A stretch of 64,000 nucleotides of DNA from JALZKA01 sp963725035 (GTDB lineage: Bacteria; Actinomycetota; Thermoleophilia; Solirubrobacterales; 70-9). The notes under the pieces are model-generated. The model saw only the letters and a program-made list of their open reading frames with translations. It was not told where the DNA came from and made no database searches. Position 1 is the stretch's first letter; each line of letters begins with the position of its first letter. The stretch spans positions 124,001 to 188,000 of the forward strand of contig CAVRWX010000011.1 of NCBI GenBank assembly GCA_963725035.1. Direction: 5' to 3'. The translations under genes and the position numbers were made by a program. Positions 9,993 to 18,513 of the stretch are shown here, in pieces.

Positions 9993-10415
9993 ATGAGCGA
10001 CGGAGCAGGAGAGCGCACGATTCGCGTCGTCGTCGCGAAGCCCGGTCTCGACGGGCACGACCGCGGGGCCAAGATCATCGCCCGCGCGCTCCGCGACGCC
10101 GGCATGGAGGTGATCTACACGGGCCTTCACCAGACGCCCGAGCAGATCGTCGCCACCGTGATCCAGGAGGACGCCGACGCGGTCGGCCTCTCGATCCTCT
10201 CCGGCGCGCACATGACGCTGGTGCCGAAGGTCGTCTCGATGCTCGCCGATCAGGGCGTCGACGACGTCGTTGTGACGGTGGGGGGGACGATCCCGGCCGA
10301 CGATGTGCCCGAGCTCAAGAAGCTCGGAGTAGCCGAGGTCTTCACGCCCGGCGCGCCCACTGACGCGATCGTGGAGTTCATCCGCGGCGCCGTCGGCGAG
10401 CGCTCAGCCGCCTGA
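9993..10415 (+). CDS. Methylmalonyl-CoA mutase-type B12 enzyme, small cobalamin-binding subunit
   Basis: A 140-residue Rossmann-like B12 domain. It has the base-off/His-on signature DGHDRG (His as lower cobalt ligand) near residue 25, then GLSILSGAHMTL (the S-x-L segment) and VGGTIPADD (the GG segment that holds the nucleotide tail). Paired with the large subunit at 7042-8655 it makes a split mutase like those of archaea and of the isobutyryl/2-hydroxyisobutyryl-CoA enzymes. The ATG at 9993 is chosen over upstream in-frame codons because conservation starts there. The two subunit genes are separated by 1.3 kb and two unrelated genes, which is unusual. Confidence 0.93.
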   Translation: MSDGAGERTIRVVVAKPGLDGHDRGAKIIARALRDAGMEVIYTGLHQTPEQIVATVIQEDADAVGLSILSGAHMTLVPKVVSMLADQGVDDVVVTVGGTIPADDVPELKKLGVAEVFTPGAPTDAIVEFIRGAVGERSAA

Positions 10416-10451
10416 CAGAGAATCGAACACCCGTTCCTACCGGAACGTAGA

Positions 10452-10467
10452 TTGACTGGTCAGTCAA
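10452..10467. promoter_or_regulatory. TetR-type operator (TTGACTG-GT-CAGTCAA) upstream of etfB
   Basis: Perfect 7-bp inverted arms with a 2-nt centre, a form common for TetR-family regulators of fatty-acid degradation. A -10-like TAATAT at 10485-10490 lies 17 bp after the right half AGTCAA (10462-10467), so the palindrome would cover the -35 region and a bound repressor would block the etf promoter. Confidence 0.6.
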
Positions 10468-10538
10468 CGGGTACCGCACCTGGGTAATATGCCCGGCGCA
10501 CCCCACCCAATCTCTGAGGGGAGCGCGCCATTTTCCCC

Positions 10539-10545
10539 AAGGAGG
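10539..10545 (+). promoter_or_regulatory. Strong ribosome-binding site AAGGAGG fixing the TTG start of etfB
   Basis: AAGGAGG lies 7 nt before a TTG at 10553. No ATG or GTG is placed as well, and the encoded N-terminus MKICCLVKEVPD matches the normal EtfB start, so TTG is the initiation codon. Confidence 0.8.
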
Positions 10546-10552
10546 CACCGAC

Positions 10553-11347
10553 TTGAAGATCTGTTGTCTTGTCAAGGAGGTTCCCGACGCGGCGGTCCAG
10601 AAGAGGATCGACACTTCGACCAAGCGTCTGGACCGCTCCGGCGAGAAGAACCTGAACCCGTTCGACACCCACGGCATCGAAGCTGCAATGCAGATCCGCG
10701 AAGGCGGCGTGGTTGATGTCGATGAGATCGTCGCCGTCACGATGGGCCCCGAGAGCGCCGTTCGCGCCCTCCACAAGGCCGTCGCGCTCGGCGCTGACCG
10801 CTCCGTCCACCTCACCGATTCCGCCCTCGAAGGCTCCGATGTCTGCGCGACTGGCTACGCCCTCGCGAAGGTGCTCGAGTCCGAGTCGCCCGACCTGGTC
10901 CTTCTGGGCCAGCAGTCGGATGACGGCGAGTGCTACACGATCGGCGCGGTCGTGGCCGACCACCTCAAGATGCCCTCGCTGACGCAGGTCATCAAGGTCG
11001 ACGTGGCCGAGGGCACGCTCACCTGCCAGCGCCAGGCCGAGTACGGCTATGACACGGTCGAGGTCGACCTGCCCGCCGTCATCTCGGTAGGCGACGCGAT
11101 CAACGAGCCCCGCTACCCGTCGCTCAAGGCAATCATGGGTGCGAAGAAGAAGCAGCTCGACACCAAGGCCACCGGCGACGTCGGCATCGAAGCCGATCAG
11201 GTGGGCGAGGGCGGCTCGAAGACCCAGGTGCTCGAGATCAACCCCCCGGCTGAGAAGGCGGGCGGCGAGATCATCGAGGACGAGGACACGGACGAGACGG
11301 TCGAGAAGATCGTCGCGTGGCTGGATGAAAGGAAACTTCTCTCATGA
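10553..11347 (+). CDS. etfB: Electron transfer flavoprotein subunit beta
   Basis: A 264-residue ETF beta subunit that binds AMP and contacts acyl-CoA dehydrogenases. Family blocks are KICCLVKEVPDAAVQKRID, GAVVADHLKMPSLT, and the beta-signature region VEVDLPAVISVGDAINEPRYPSLKAIMGAKKK (two adjoining parts of about 16 residues each). It starts at TTG behind a strong ribosome site and overlaps etfA by ATGA, so the two subunits are translationally coupled. Together with EtfA it carries electrons from the acyl-CoA dehydrogenase to ETF-QO encoded next. Confidence 0.95.
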   Translation: MKICCLVKEVPDAAVQKRIDTSTKRLDRSGEKNLNPFDTHGIEAAMQIREGGVVDVDEIVAVTMGPESAVRALHKAVALGADRSVHLTDSALEGSDVCATGYALAKVLESESPDLVLLGQQSDDGECYTIGAVVADHLKMPSLTQVIKVDVAEGTLTCQRQAEYGYDTVEVDLPAVISVGDAINEPRYPSLKAIMGAKKKQLDTKATGDVGIEADQVGEGGSKTQVLEINPPAEKAGGEIIEDEDTDETVEKIVAWLDERKLLS

Positions 11348-12324
11348 GCGGGATTCTGGTTTACGCCCTACACGACGATGAGGGCAACTTCAACAACAAC
11401 TCACTCGGCGCGATCTCCGAGGCCGCCAAGCTGGCCGGAGACATCGGCGGCGACGCCGCGGCGCTCGTGGTCGGCGAGGTCGATGACGCGGCGTGTGCCG
11501 CTCTCGGCAAGTACGGGGCCGCCAAGGTCTACCGGGCCAAGGCCGTCCCGGAGGGCCTCGCGCAGCCGATCGTTGACGCGATGGCCAAGGTCATCACGGA
11601 CGAGGGCTACTCGTACGCCCTGTTCGGCGGCGGTTTGCTCGGCTTCGAGATCGGCGCGGGCCTGACCGCCCGTCTGAACGCAGGCGTGACCATGGAGGTC
11701 ACCGCGGTCAAGGTCGCCGACGGCAAGCTCGTCGCAGAGCGCCCGGTCCTCCAGGACTCGGCGATCGTCGACGTCGGCTACGTCTCGGAGCCCGGGATCA
11801 TCATCGGCCGTCTGAACGCGTTCGACACGAACGAGAACGGCTCCGGCGATGCCGAGGTCGTAGACATCGAGGTCGAGCTGTCCGAGTGGTCGACGAAGGC
11901 GCGCATGAAGACGCGCGGCGATGTCGGCGACGAAGGTGCCGTCAACATCGAGGACGCCGACTTCCTGGTCGGCGCCGGCCGTGGCTTCGGGGATGCGGAC
12001 AACCTCTCCATCGCCAACGAGCTCGCCGACTCGCTGGGCGGCGCCGTGGCCTCCACCAGGGCCATCGTCGACGCCGGCTGGACGCCTTACGCGACCCAGA
12101 TCGGCCAGACGGGCAAGACCGTCGCCCCGAAGCTGTATCTCGCAGCGGGCATCTCCGGCGCGATCCAGCACAAGGTCGGCATGCAGAACGCCGAGAACAT
12201 CGTCGCGATCAACAAGGACCAGAACGCGCCGATCTTCGAGTTCTGCGACCTCGGCATCGTCGGTGATCTCAACAAGATCATGCCCAAGCTGACCGAGGCC
12301 ATCAAGGCCAAGAAGGGCGGCTGA
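11344..12324 (+). CDS. etfA: Electron transfer flavoprotein subunit alpha
   Basis: A 326-residue FAD-binding subunit. The C-terminal FAD domain shows GAGRGFGDADN, GGAVASTRAIVDAGW, QIGQTGKTVAPKLYLAAGIS, GAIQHKVGMQNAENIVAINK and the closing DLNKIMPKLTEAI. These are the standard order and residues for FAD binding. The N-terminal domain interacts with EtfB. The gene starts inside the etfB stop (ATGA) and is followed after 9 bases by ETF-QO, so the three form one operon. Confidence 0.96.
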   Translation: MSGILVYALHDDEGNFNNNSLGAISEAAKLAGDIGGDAAALVVGEVDDAACAALGKYGAAKVYRAKAVPEGLAQPIVDAMAKVITDEGYSYALFGGGLLGFEIGAGLTARLNAGVTMEVTAVKVADGKLVAERPVLQDSAIVDVGYVSEPGIIIGRLNAFDTNENGSGDAEVVDIEVELSEWSTKARMKTRGDVGDEGAVNIEDADFLVGAGRGFGDADNLSIANELADSLGGAVASTRAIVDAGWTPYATQIGQTGKTVAPKLYLAAGISGAIQHKVGMQNAENIVAINKDQNAPIFEFCDLGIVGDLNKIMPKLTEAIKAKKGG

Positions 12325-12333
12325 GAGAAGGCC

Positions 12334-14034
12334 ATGTCCGTAGCGCCCGGCGAGTTCCCGCCGCCGTTCGATCCGACCGACTACGTCGGTCCCGCGACCG
12401 ACCCCGAGGACGAGCGCCTCGAGGCCGGTGTCGTGATCGTCGGGGGTGGGCCCGCCGGGCTTGCATGCGCGAACAAGGTCATGCAGCTGCTCGAGGACGA
12501 GCCCGAGCTGACGGAGCAACTCGGCGAGATCCCCGTGGCAGTGCTCGAGAAGGGCAAGGTCTGCGGCGCTCACAACGTCTCGGGCGCCAACATGCGCCCA
12601 TCGGCGATGGAGGAGCTCTTCCCGGACCTCGACCCGGAGGACTGGCCCGTCTACCAGAAGGTCGAGAAGGACGCGGTCTATCTCCTGACCAAGAAGCGGG
12701 CGATTCCGCTAAAGCCGCCGCCGCCGAACTTCCGCAACCACGGCAACTACGTGACTTCGGTGGCCAAGCTGAGCCGGTTCCTAGCCGACCAGGCGGAGGA
12801 GGCGGGGGCCTACATCCTCACCGAGACAGCCGCGGACAAGCTCATCGTCGAGGACCGGATCGTCCGCGGAGTGCGCTCCGGCGACAAGGGCCGCGACCGC
12901 GAGGGCTCAGAGCTCGGAAACTTCGAGCCCGGCTCGGACCTGATGGCGAAGGCGACCGTCCTCGCCGAGGGCACGATCGGCCACCTGACGGACGCCGCGG
13001 TCGCGTACTACGACCTGGCCGGCGATCCGAAGCGCTGGGAGATCGGCGTCAAGGAGGTCTGGGAGATCGAGAAGCCGCTCGATCGCGTCATCCACACGAT
13101 GAACTGGCCGCTCCGGGCCGGCCCCAAGTACAACGAGTTCGGCGGCTCGTTCATCTACCCGATGGGCGAGGACAAGCTCTGCATCGGCATGGTCGCCGGC
13201 CTCGACACGACCGACGCGACCTTCTCCTGCCACGACCTCCTGCAGCAGCTGAAGACCCATCCCTTCATCCGCGACCTGCTCAAGGGCGGCAAGCGCGTCG
13301 GCTGGGGAGCAAAGACGATCCCGTCAGGCGGCTACTGGTCGATGCCGCGAAAGCTCGCGGTGCCCGGCATGGTCATGTGCGGCGACAACGTCTCGATGGT
13401 GAACATCCCCTACCTCAAGGGCATCCACTACGCGATGCACGCCGGGATCTACGCGGCCGAGGCGATCGTCGAGAGCCTGAAGAAGGACCCCGAGTCGGTG
13501 AACTTCGAGGGCTATGAGGAGCGAGTCCGCAAGTCCGACATCGAGAAGGACCTCTTCAAGTCGAAGAACGTGCGCCAGCACGGCGACAAGGGATTCCTCG
13601 CGTTCGGCACGATCGCAAACGTCTGGCTGCTCTCGAATGGCGCTCCTGCCCGGAGGTCACTCGAAGTCGGAGGCCGACTCCGAGGTCGAGATGTTCATCG
13701 GCGATGCCGCCGACTCCTATCCCGAGCCCGACGGCGAGTACACCTTCGACAAGCTCTCCTCGGTCTTCCTCTCAGGCAACGCGACCCGCGACGACGCGCC
13801 GAACCACGTGCGCATCCAGCGCCACGTCCCGCGCGAGGTTGCGCAGACGTGGGTCTCGATGTGCCCCGCGCAGGTCTATGAGATCCCTGAGGCGCAGCTC
13901 GAGACGAACGACGCCCGACGGTCGACGTGAACGTCACCGCGTCGAACTGCGTACAGTGCGGAGCGATCACGGCGAAGGGCGGGCGTCTAACATTGCCCGA
14001 GGGCGGAGACGGACCTCTGTACCAAGAAACCTAG
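12334..14034 (+). CDS. ETF:quinone oxidoreductase (FixC/ETF-QO family), two frameshifts
   Basis: About 566 residues when the frames are joined. It passes electrons from reduced ETF to the quinone pool at the membrane. The N-terminal FAD fold GVVIVGGGPAGLACANK is followed by HNVSGANMRP, a substrate domain with GMVAGLDTTDA, and GDNVSMVNIPYLKGIHYAM. The C-terminal part holds a ferredoxin-like 4Fe-4S segment: WVSMCPAQVYE (Cys) and ASNCVQCGAITAKGG (Cys pair). The frame shifts near 13636 (extra base around GAATGG) and again near 13915 (CCC where CCCC is expected). Both ends are well conserved, so this is probably one intact gene with base errors. Confidence 0.9.
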
Positions 14035-14045
14035 GGAGGCCAGGG

Positions 14046-14529
14046 ATGTCAAATCACGAATTGGTTGGCGCGTACGTAGAAGGTGCAATCAGCCGGAGAA
14101 CGCTGATCCGAAGGCTCGTCGCGGCGGGGGTGTCACTAGGAGCTGCCACCGCCTACGCCCACCACCTCGCGCCCAAGGCTGCCGCCAAGGGCCGGTCTGA
14201 ACGAGTACCCACTCGTCAAGCTGCGCATCCTGTCGGAGACGACCGAGGAAATCGCCAAGGACAAGGCCGTCAGGGTTCGCGTGAAGAGCGCGGATCCGTG
14301 CGAGTTGACCGTCGAGCTCCGCGTCGAGCAGGGGAACTCCTGGTCCCAGCTCGGGTTCGAGGAGGTCAAGTTCGGCGAGAGCGGCGGTAAGAAGGAAATC
14401 AAGATCAAGTTCTCCGACGCCGGTGACCTCAACCGCAAGAAGAGGTCCAAGGTGACGGTCCAGGCGATCTCCAACGAGGGGCTCTACGACCCGATCGTCG
14501 CGATCCAGAAGAAGGTGCTCGCGGGCTAG
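14046..14529 (+). CDS. Tat-type exported protein of unknown function, one frameshift
   Basis: An AGGGAGG-like ribosome site precedes the ATG. The N-terminus has a twin-arginine pattern (ISRRTLIRRLVAAGVSLGAA) and an Ala-rich cleavage region. After a frame break at the GGGCCGG of 14189-14195 (one extra base) the chain continues LNEYPLVKLRILSETTEEIA and on to a beta-rich C-terminus with many charged residues (KKEIKIKFSDAGDLNRKKR), ending VAIQKKVLAG. The joined product is about 160 residues. I do not recognise the mature domain. It follows ETF-QO by 11 bases, so it may share its transcript. Its stop shares CTAG with the convergent glycosyltransferase gene. Confidence 0.6.
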
Positions 14530-16910
14530 CCCTTCGGGGGTCCGCGCCGCCCCTGCGGCGCGAGCAGGTCAAGCGCCAGGCCCGCGGTCGCCGCGAGGAC
14601 GCCGAGCGCGACCAGGGGGCGAACGCGGCGATACTCGCTTCGCAGCGGCCCGCCCCAGAGTCGCACCCGTCGCTCGATGCCCCGAAACCTCCGCCACGGG
14701 TACCTGGCGACGAAACCGAGGCGCGAGCGAAGGGCGTGCGGCACCGAGCCGAAGTCTGCCCGGATGATCCGGGCAAGCGCCCGCCCACGGCTGAAGTGAT
14801 GAGTGCAGAGGAGGGCGGGAGACTTGCAGCGGGAGCGGTGAACGAGCTGCACTTTCTGGGAGCGGTACGCGCTGAATCCTCGATCCCACAGGGCGTTGTT
14901 GACCGTCGTGTCCTCGCCCGCCCGCACGTCCTCGGGAAAGCCGCCTACCTCGTCAATGGCATCGCGGACGTACGAGCACCGGGCGGGCGGACCGGCCAGC
15001 TCGGTCGACGGCCGGTCGGGCAGCGATCCCGAGGCGTCCATGAAGTAGGAGGCCCATCCCGAACGGGTCTGGGTTCCGTTGAGGAGCGAGCCGGTGACCA
15101 TTGCGTATCCCAACTCATGCGCTTCGATGCGTGCCTGGAGGCTTCCCTGCGGCAGCTCGACGTGGGAGCCGGGGAAGGACACGAACTCGCCCTGGGCGAC
15201 CGCGAGCCCCGCGTTTCGCGCCATGCCGGGCAGGCCGGGCTCAGCGACCTCGACTGCGACAACGCCGGGAAACTCACGGCGAACGATGTCGAGGGTGCCG
15301 TCATCGCCGCTTGCGGCCACGATGACCTCGAACGGCGCATCGCACACCTGTGCGGTCACCGAGCGCACCGTTCGCTCGATCGTCGCGGCGTTGTTCCGGG
15401 CGATCACGATCGCCGAGAGTGCCGGTGCATCCCAGCCGATCGTGGCGAGGTCGAGCGAGGCGCCCCGCCCCTCGTGAGCGTCCGCAAGCAAGGGCAGGCC
15501 TTCGGGCCGGCTACGCCAACTACGGTCGGGCCCTGCCGCCCGCGTCAGGTTCGCGTAGCTCGCCTGCCATTCGCGCTCGGGGTCCGCCTCGTCGTACTTG
15601 TGGGCCCGCGCAAGCCTTCGGGCGGGAGTGCTGCCCCCGAAGTGCTGAATCCTGATCGTCGTGCGGACGAGGTCCTCAGGTTCGATCGACCCGGGCACGG
15701 GCACGAGATGGAGGCGCGCCTCGGGGAGATCACCGGCGGCGTGCGCGGCAAAGAGCCGGTAGACCCAGAGCCCCGCGCGGTCGAATGTGTCAGGTCCGGT
15801 CATCCCGAAGACCCGGAAGCCGTAGGCATGGTCGGGATCGGCAGCCGCATCCACCAGCGAGCGCAGTGCGGCGGCATCGTCGGGCGAGATGCGCTCGTCG
15901 GCGTCGAGGTAGAGCACCCAATCGAATCCGCGCAGGCGCGCGGCGTCCAAGAGAATCTGCCGGTTGCGCCGGTCATCCCATCCCGCATACGAGTCGCGCG
16001 GCGGTTCGGTGTGGACGACTTCGACTCCCTCGGCTCGCTCCAGGACCTCCGCGGTGCGGTCGGTGCTGCCGTCGTCGAGCGCCAAGATCGCATCGGCGAA
16101 CGGCCTGACCGAGTCCAGATACCCCTCGAGCTCGGCCTCGCCGTTCCGGACCGGCAGGAGACAGACAAGCGTGGGCCGGGTCTCCGGCGATCCGCCTGAG
16201 GCGAGCCAATCCGGTCGCATGCCGTGGGGGAACAGCACGGGCAATCCGGCTTCTCGTGCGCGCCACGCCACGACTTCGGAGCTCGGCACAGTGCCTGGAC
16301 GGTCGCGACCCCAGTCCCCGTCCGGATCGGCCTCTCGGTACTTCGCCGAGCGGAAGGCGCGCCGCTCGGGCGATGCGAGGTGGCGCGCGCGGATTGTCGT
16401 CGGCACGTACGCCTCATCCGGAATCGAGACCGGGACCGGGTTGAAGTGGAATCGCCGTTTGGGAAGCTCGAGGCCCTCACGCCACGCGAACACCCGGTAA
16501 ACGGTCCTGGGCGGGAGCTCGACCGCTCCCGGAGCAACCTCGTCGAACATGCTCAGGCCGTAGGCGCATGGCGCGATCGCGTCGCTTCTCAAGAACTCCC
16601 TGAGCGCTCCTCCGTCTTCGGCATCGATTCGCTCGTCGGCGTCGAGGAAAACGATCCAATCGGGCTCGAGGTCGGCCGCAGCGGCGAGCAGGCGCTGCCG
16701 GTTTGCGCCGTCGTCCCATTCGCCGTAGCCGGGTCGCTCCTCGTTCAAGAGCACCTTTGCGACTGCTGGCTCGGCTCGGAGAAGCTCAGCGGTGCGGTCG
16801 GTGCTGCCGTCGTCGAGGGCGATAATCGCGTCGGCGAAGGCCGCCGCCGATTGCAGCCAGTCGCTCATCTCAGCCTCGGCGTTACGCGCGGGGAGGAGAC
16901 ACGCGATCAT
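14526..16910 (-). CDS. Three-domain family 2 glycosyltransferase
   Basis: A 794-residue protein with three GT-A modules in tandem. Module 1 (residues about 1-240) has LLPARNAEAEMSDWL, ALDDGSTDRTAELL and the metal-binding DADER. Module 2 (about 250-480) repeats LLPVRNGEAELEGYL, ALDDGSTDRTAEVL and LYLDADERI. Module 3 (about 500-720) has the GT2 start SAIVIARNNAATIERTVRSV but lacks DxD: the equivalent strand reads FVSFPGSHVEL. A hydrophobic stretch near 765-785 suggests membrane contact. Modules 1 and 2 look like a duplication (glycan-core type GT2); module 3 is closer to classic GT2 enzymes. Sugar donor and acceptor are unknown. Confidence 0.82.
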   Translation of the reverse strand: MIACLLPARNAEAEMSDWLQSAAAFADAIIALDDGSTDRTAELLRAEPAVAKVLLNEERPGYGEWDDGANRQRLLAAAADLEPDWIVFLDADERIDAEDGGALREFLRSDAIAPCAYGLSMFDEVAPGAVELPPRTVYRVFAWREGLELPKRRFHFNPVPVSIPDEAYVPTTIRARHLASPERRAFRSAKYREADPDGDWGRDRPGTVPSSEVVAWRAREAGLPVLFPHGMRPDWLASGGSPETRPTLVCLLPVRNGEAELEGYLDSVRPFADAILALDDGSTDRTAEVLERAEGVEVVHTEPPRDSYAGWDDRRNRQILLDAARLRGFDWVLYLDADERISPDDAAALRSLVDAAADPDHAYGFRVFGMTGPDTFDRAGLWVYRLFAAHAAGDLPEARLHLVPVPGSIEPEDLVRTTIRIQHFGGSTPARRLARAHKYDEADPEREWQASYANLTRAAGPDRSWRSRPEGLPLLADAHEGRGASLDLATIGWDAPALSAIVIARNNAATIERTVRSVTAQVCDAPFEVIVAASGDDGTLDIVRREFPGVVAVEVAEPGLPGMARNAGLAVAQGEFVSFPGSHVELPQGSLQARIEAHELGYAMVTGSLLNGTQTRSGWASYFMDASGSLPDRPSTELAGPPARCSYVRDAIDEVGGFPEDVRAGEDTTVNNALWDRGFSAYRSQKVQLVHRSRCKSPALLCTHHFSRGRALARIIRADFGSVPHALRSRLGFVARYPWRRFRGIERRVRLWGGPLRSEYRRVRPLVALGVLAATAGLALDLLAPQGRRGPPKG

Positions 16911-16942
16911 CCGCGCGTGAGCCTGTCCGGAGAGAGATAGCG

Positions 16943-17608
16943 GTGGCGACGGTCGTCGGGGTCATGGACGAGCGTTCGTTGCGGGCACGTACGGACGTAA
17001 CGGTGGTCGCGGACTCCGAGCGGAAGCGGCTTCTCTGGGTACCCCGCGACCTGTGGTGCGAAGACCTCGGCGACAGGATCAACCGCGCTTATGAGTTGGG
17101 CGGACACGCCGGCCTGAAGGCGGCCCTGGCCGAGCACGGCATCGAGGCGGACCATGGCCTCGTCCTCAGTCGAGCCGGAACGGAGCGGGTGATCGCGGGT
17201 CTCGACGTGATGATGCCCGTGGCGCGGGCGTTCGTGCTCACCGTTCCGGACGTGCCCGGCGGTGACATCAGAAAGGCACGCAGGGAAGTCCGCTTCGATC
17301 CACCCGCGACCCGGCTTTGTGGCGACATGATTCATGACTGGGTGGCAGGGAGGTATTCGACGGAACCGAGCGAGGCCGGCGACTTCGGACGGATCCGACG
17401 CCAGCAACTCCTGCTCGCGGTGCTCTTGGGCGAAGGCACCGATCTCAGCGGAGCTCTCGAGCAGCCAGACGAGTTTGATCTGACCTCGAAGGCAGCCCTC
17501 GGCGAACTCGCAGCCGCGCGCGCCGATTGGACGTTTGAGACTTTGGGGCCGCTCACGCCGCGCCGAATCGATGGCAAAGAGGTCCTGACACGTCGGCGGG
17601 CAGTCTAG
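16943..17608 (+). CDS. LCP (LytR-CpsA-Psr)-like soluble protein, tentative
   Basis: A 221-residue protein without a membrane helix. Residues about 10-75 follow the LCP pattern: an opening strand and R-x-D (RARTDVTVVA), then a strand and PRD (KRLLWVPRDLW), then a basic -RIN-AYELGG segment, and a helix matching the region after the LCP 'KINAAYAYGG'. LCP proteins transfer lipid-linked glycans to the wall. Here the chain is short and the later catalytic Arg block (VRFRHTD in the full LCP protein at 41923-44071) is not seen, so it may be a non-catalytic relative. It is divergent from the glycosyltransferase gene, 32 bp apart. Start is a GTG after GGAGAGA. Confidence 0.45.
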   Translation: MATVVGVMDERSLRARTDVTVVADSERKRLLWVPRDLWCEDLGDRINRAYELGGHAGLKAALAEHGIEADHGLVLSRAGTERVIAGLDVMMPVARAFVLTVPDVPGGDIRKARREVRFDPPATRLCGDMIHDWVAGRYSTEPSEAGDFGRIRRQQLLLAVLLGEGTDLSGALEQPDEFDLTSKAALGELAAARADWTFETLGPLTPRRIDGKEVLTRRRAV

Positions 17609-17639
17609 GCTCGGCCAGGTGGGCCGCTAGCGTGAACGG

Positions 17640-18248
17640 GTGCTTCAAGGAGCCCCAAGAACAGAACGTGTGACGCTTCGCGACGGCCGCGTGGCGCTGG
17701 TCGCGCCCCTTCACCCGGACGACCGGAGCCGCTATCTCGACGGCACCGCGAACATGAGCCCGGAATCGCTCTACAAGCGGTTCATGACGCCGGTCGAGCG
17801 CCTGACGGAGTCGCAACTCCGATATCTCCTCGAGGTGGACCACCGCGATCACGAGGCGCTCCTCGCGGTCGACGAGGATTCGGGCGAGGCTGTTGGCGTC
17901 GCGAGGTTCATCCGTCTCGACCGGCACGAGGTGGCCGAGGCGGCGATCATCGTCGTGGACTCGTGGCAGGGGTCGGGACTCGGCAAGGCGATGCTCCGGA
18001 TGCTCGCCCAAGCGGCGTGCGAGGTGGGTGTTGCGAGCTTCGAGGCAAACGTCCTGACCGACAACGCTCCGATGCTCGCGCTGCTCGACTCGCTGGGGCC
18101 GCGGGAGTCCGTGAGGCGCGACGGCTCGTCACTCGTAATCGAGGTTCCCCTGCCTGAGCCGGGGATCGGGGAGCATGAAACGGGTGTCCTCAAAGAGGTC
18201 GACTCAGGCGAATTCGAGCTCGTCAGATCAGACGAAACCCCTGGCTAG
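17640..18248 (+). CDS. GNAT-family N-acetyltransferase
   Basis: A 202-residue acetyl-CoA-dependent acyltransferase. The GNAT core is seen at VTLRDGRVALVAPLHPDDRS (N-terminal strand-helix), GVARFIRLDRHEVAEAAIIV (beta4) and the acetyl-CoA loop VVDSWQGSGLGKAMLRMLA, which has the Q-G-x-G-x-G-K/A pattern at about residue 115. The C-terminal NVLTDNAPMLALLDSLG is the usual strand-helix after the loop. Proteins of this shape occur alone or as the C-terminal part of acyl-CoA synthetase-like lysine acetyltransferases. The target cannot be inferred. The GTG at 17640 is the start used. Confidence 0.82.
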   Translation: MLQGAPRTERVTLRDGRVALVAPLHPDDRSRYLDGTANMSPESLYKRFMTPVERLTESQLRYLLEVDHRDHEALLAVDEDSGEAVGVARFIRLDRHEVAEAAIIVVDSWQGSGLGKAMLRMLAQAACEVGVASFEANVLTDNAPMLALLDSLGPRESVRRDGSSLVIEVPLPEPGIGEHETGVLKEVDSGEFELVRSDETPG

Positions 18249-18261
18249 ACTCAGAGGCACG

Positions 18262-18468
18262 ATGAAGGCTGGAATCCACCCCGAGTACGTCCTCTCGCAC
18301 GTCCATTGCTCGTGCGGGAACAGCTTCTACACGCGCTCGACCAAGTCCGATCTCCACGTCGAGATCTGCTCGGAGTGCCATCCCTTCTACACCGGCAAGC
18401 AGAAGCTCGTCGACACCGGTGGCCGCGTCGAGCGCTTCCGCCGCCGCGCAGCCCGCAGCACCAAGTAG
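18262..18468 (+). CDS. rpmE: 50S ribosomal protein L31
   Basis: A 68-residue L31 of the zinc-containing (C+) type: Cys residues in HVHCSCGN and ICSECHPFYTGKQKLVDTGGRV form the CxC...CxxC zinc site. It starts MKAGIHPEYV; this ATG at 18262 is correct, although the frame is open further upstream. It begins the conserved block rpmE-DUF1385-prfA-prmC. As a C+ paralogue it depends on zinc supply. Confidence 0.97.
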   Translation: MKAGIHPEYVLSHVHCSCGNSFYTRSTKSDLHVEICSECHPFYTGKQKLVDTGGRVERFRRRAARSTK

Positions 18469-18513
18469 GCACCGCTCGTCAAGCCGCGTCGCGGGGACGC
18501 CGATGGTGAGGCG

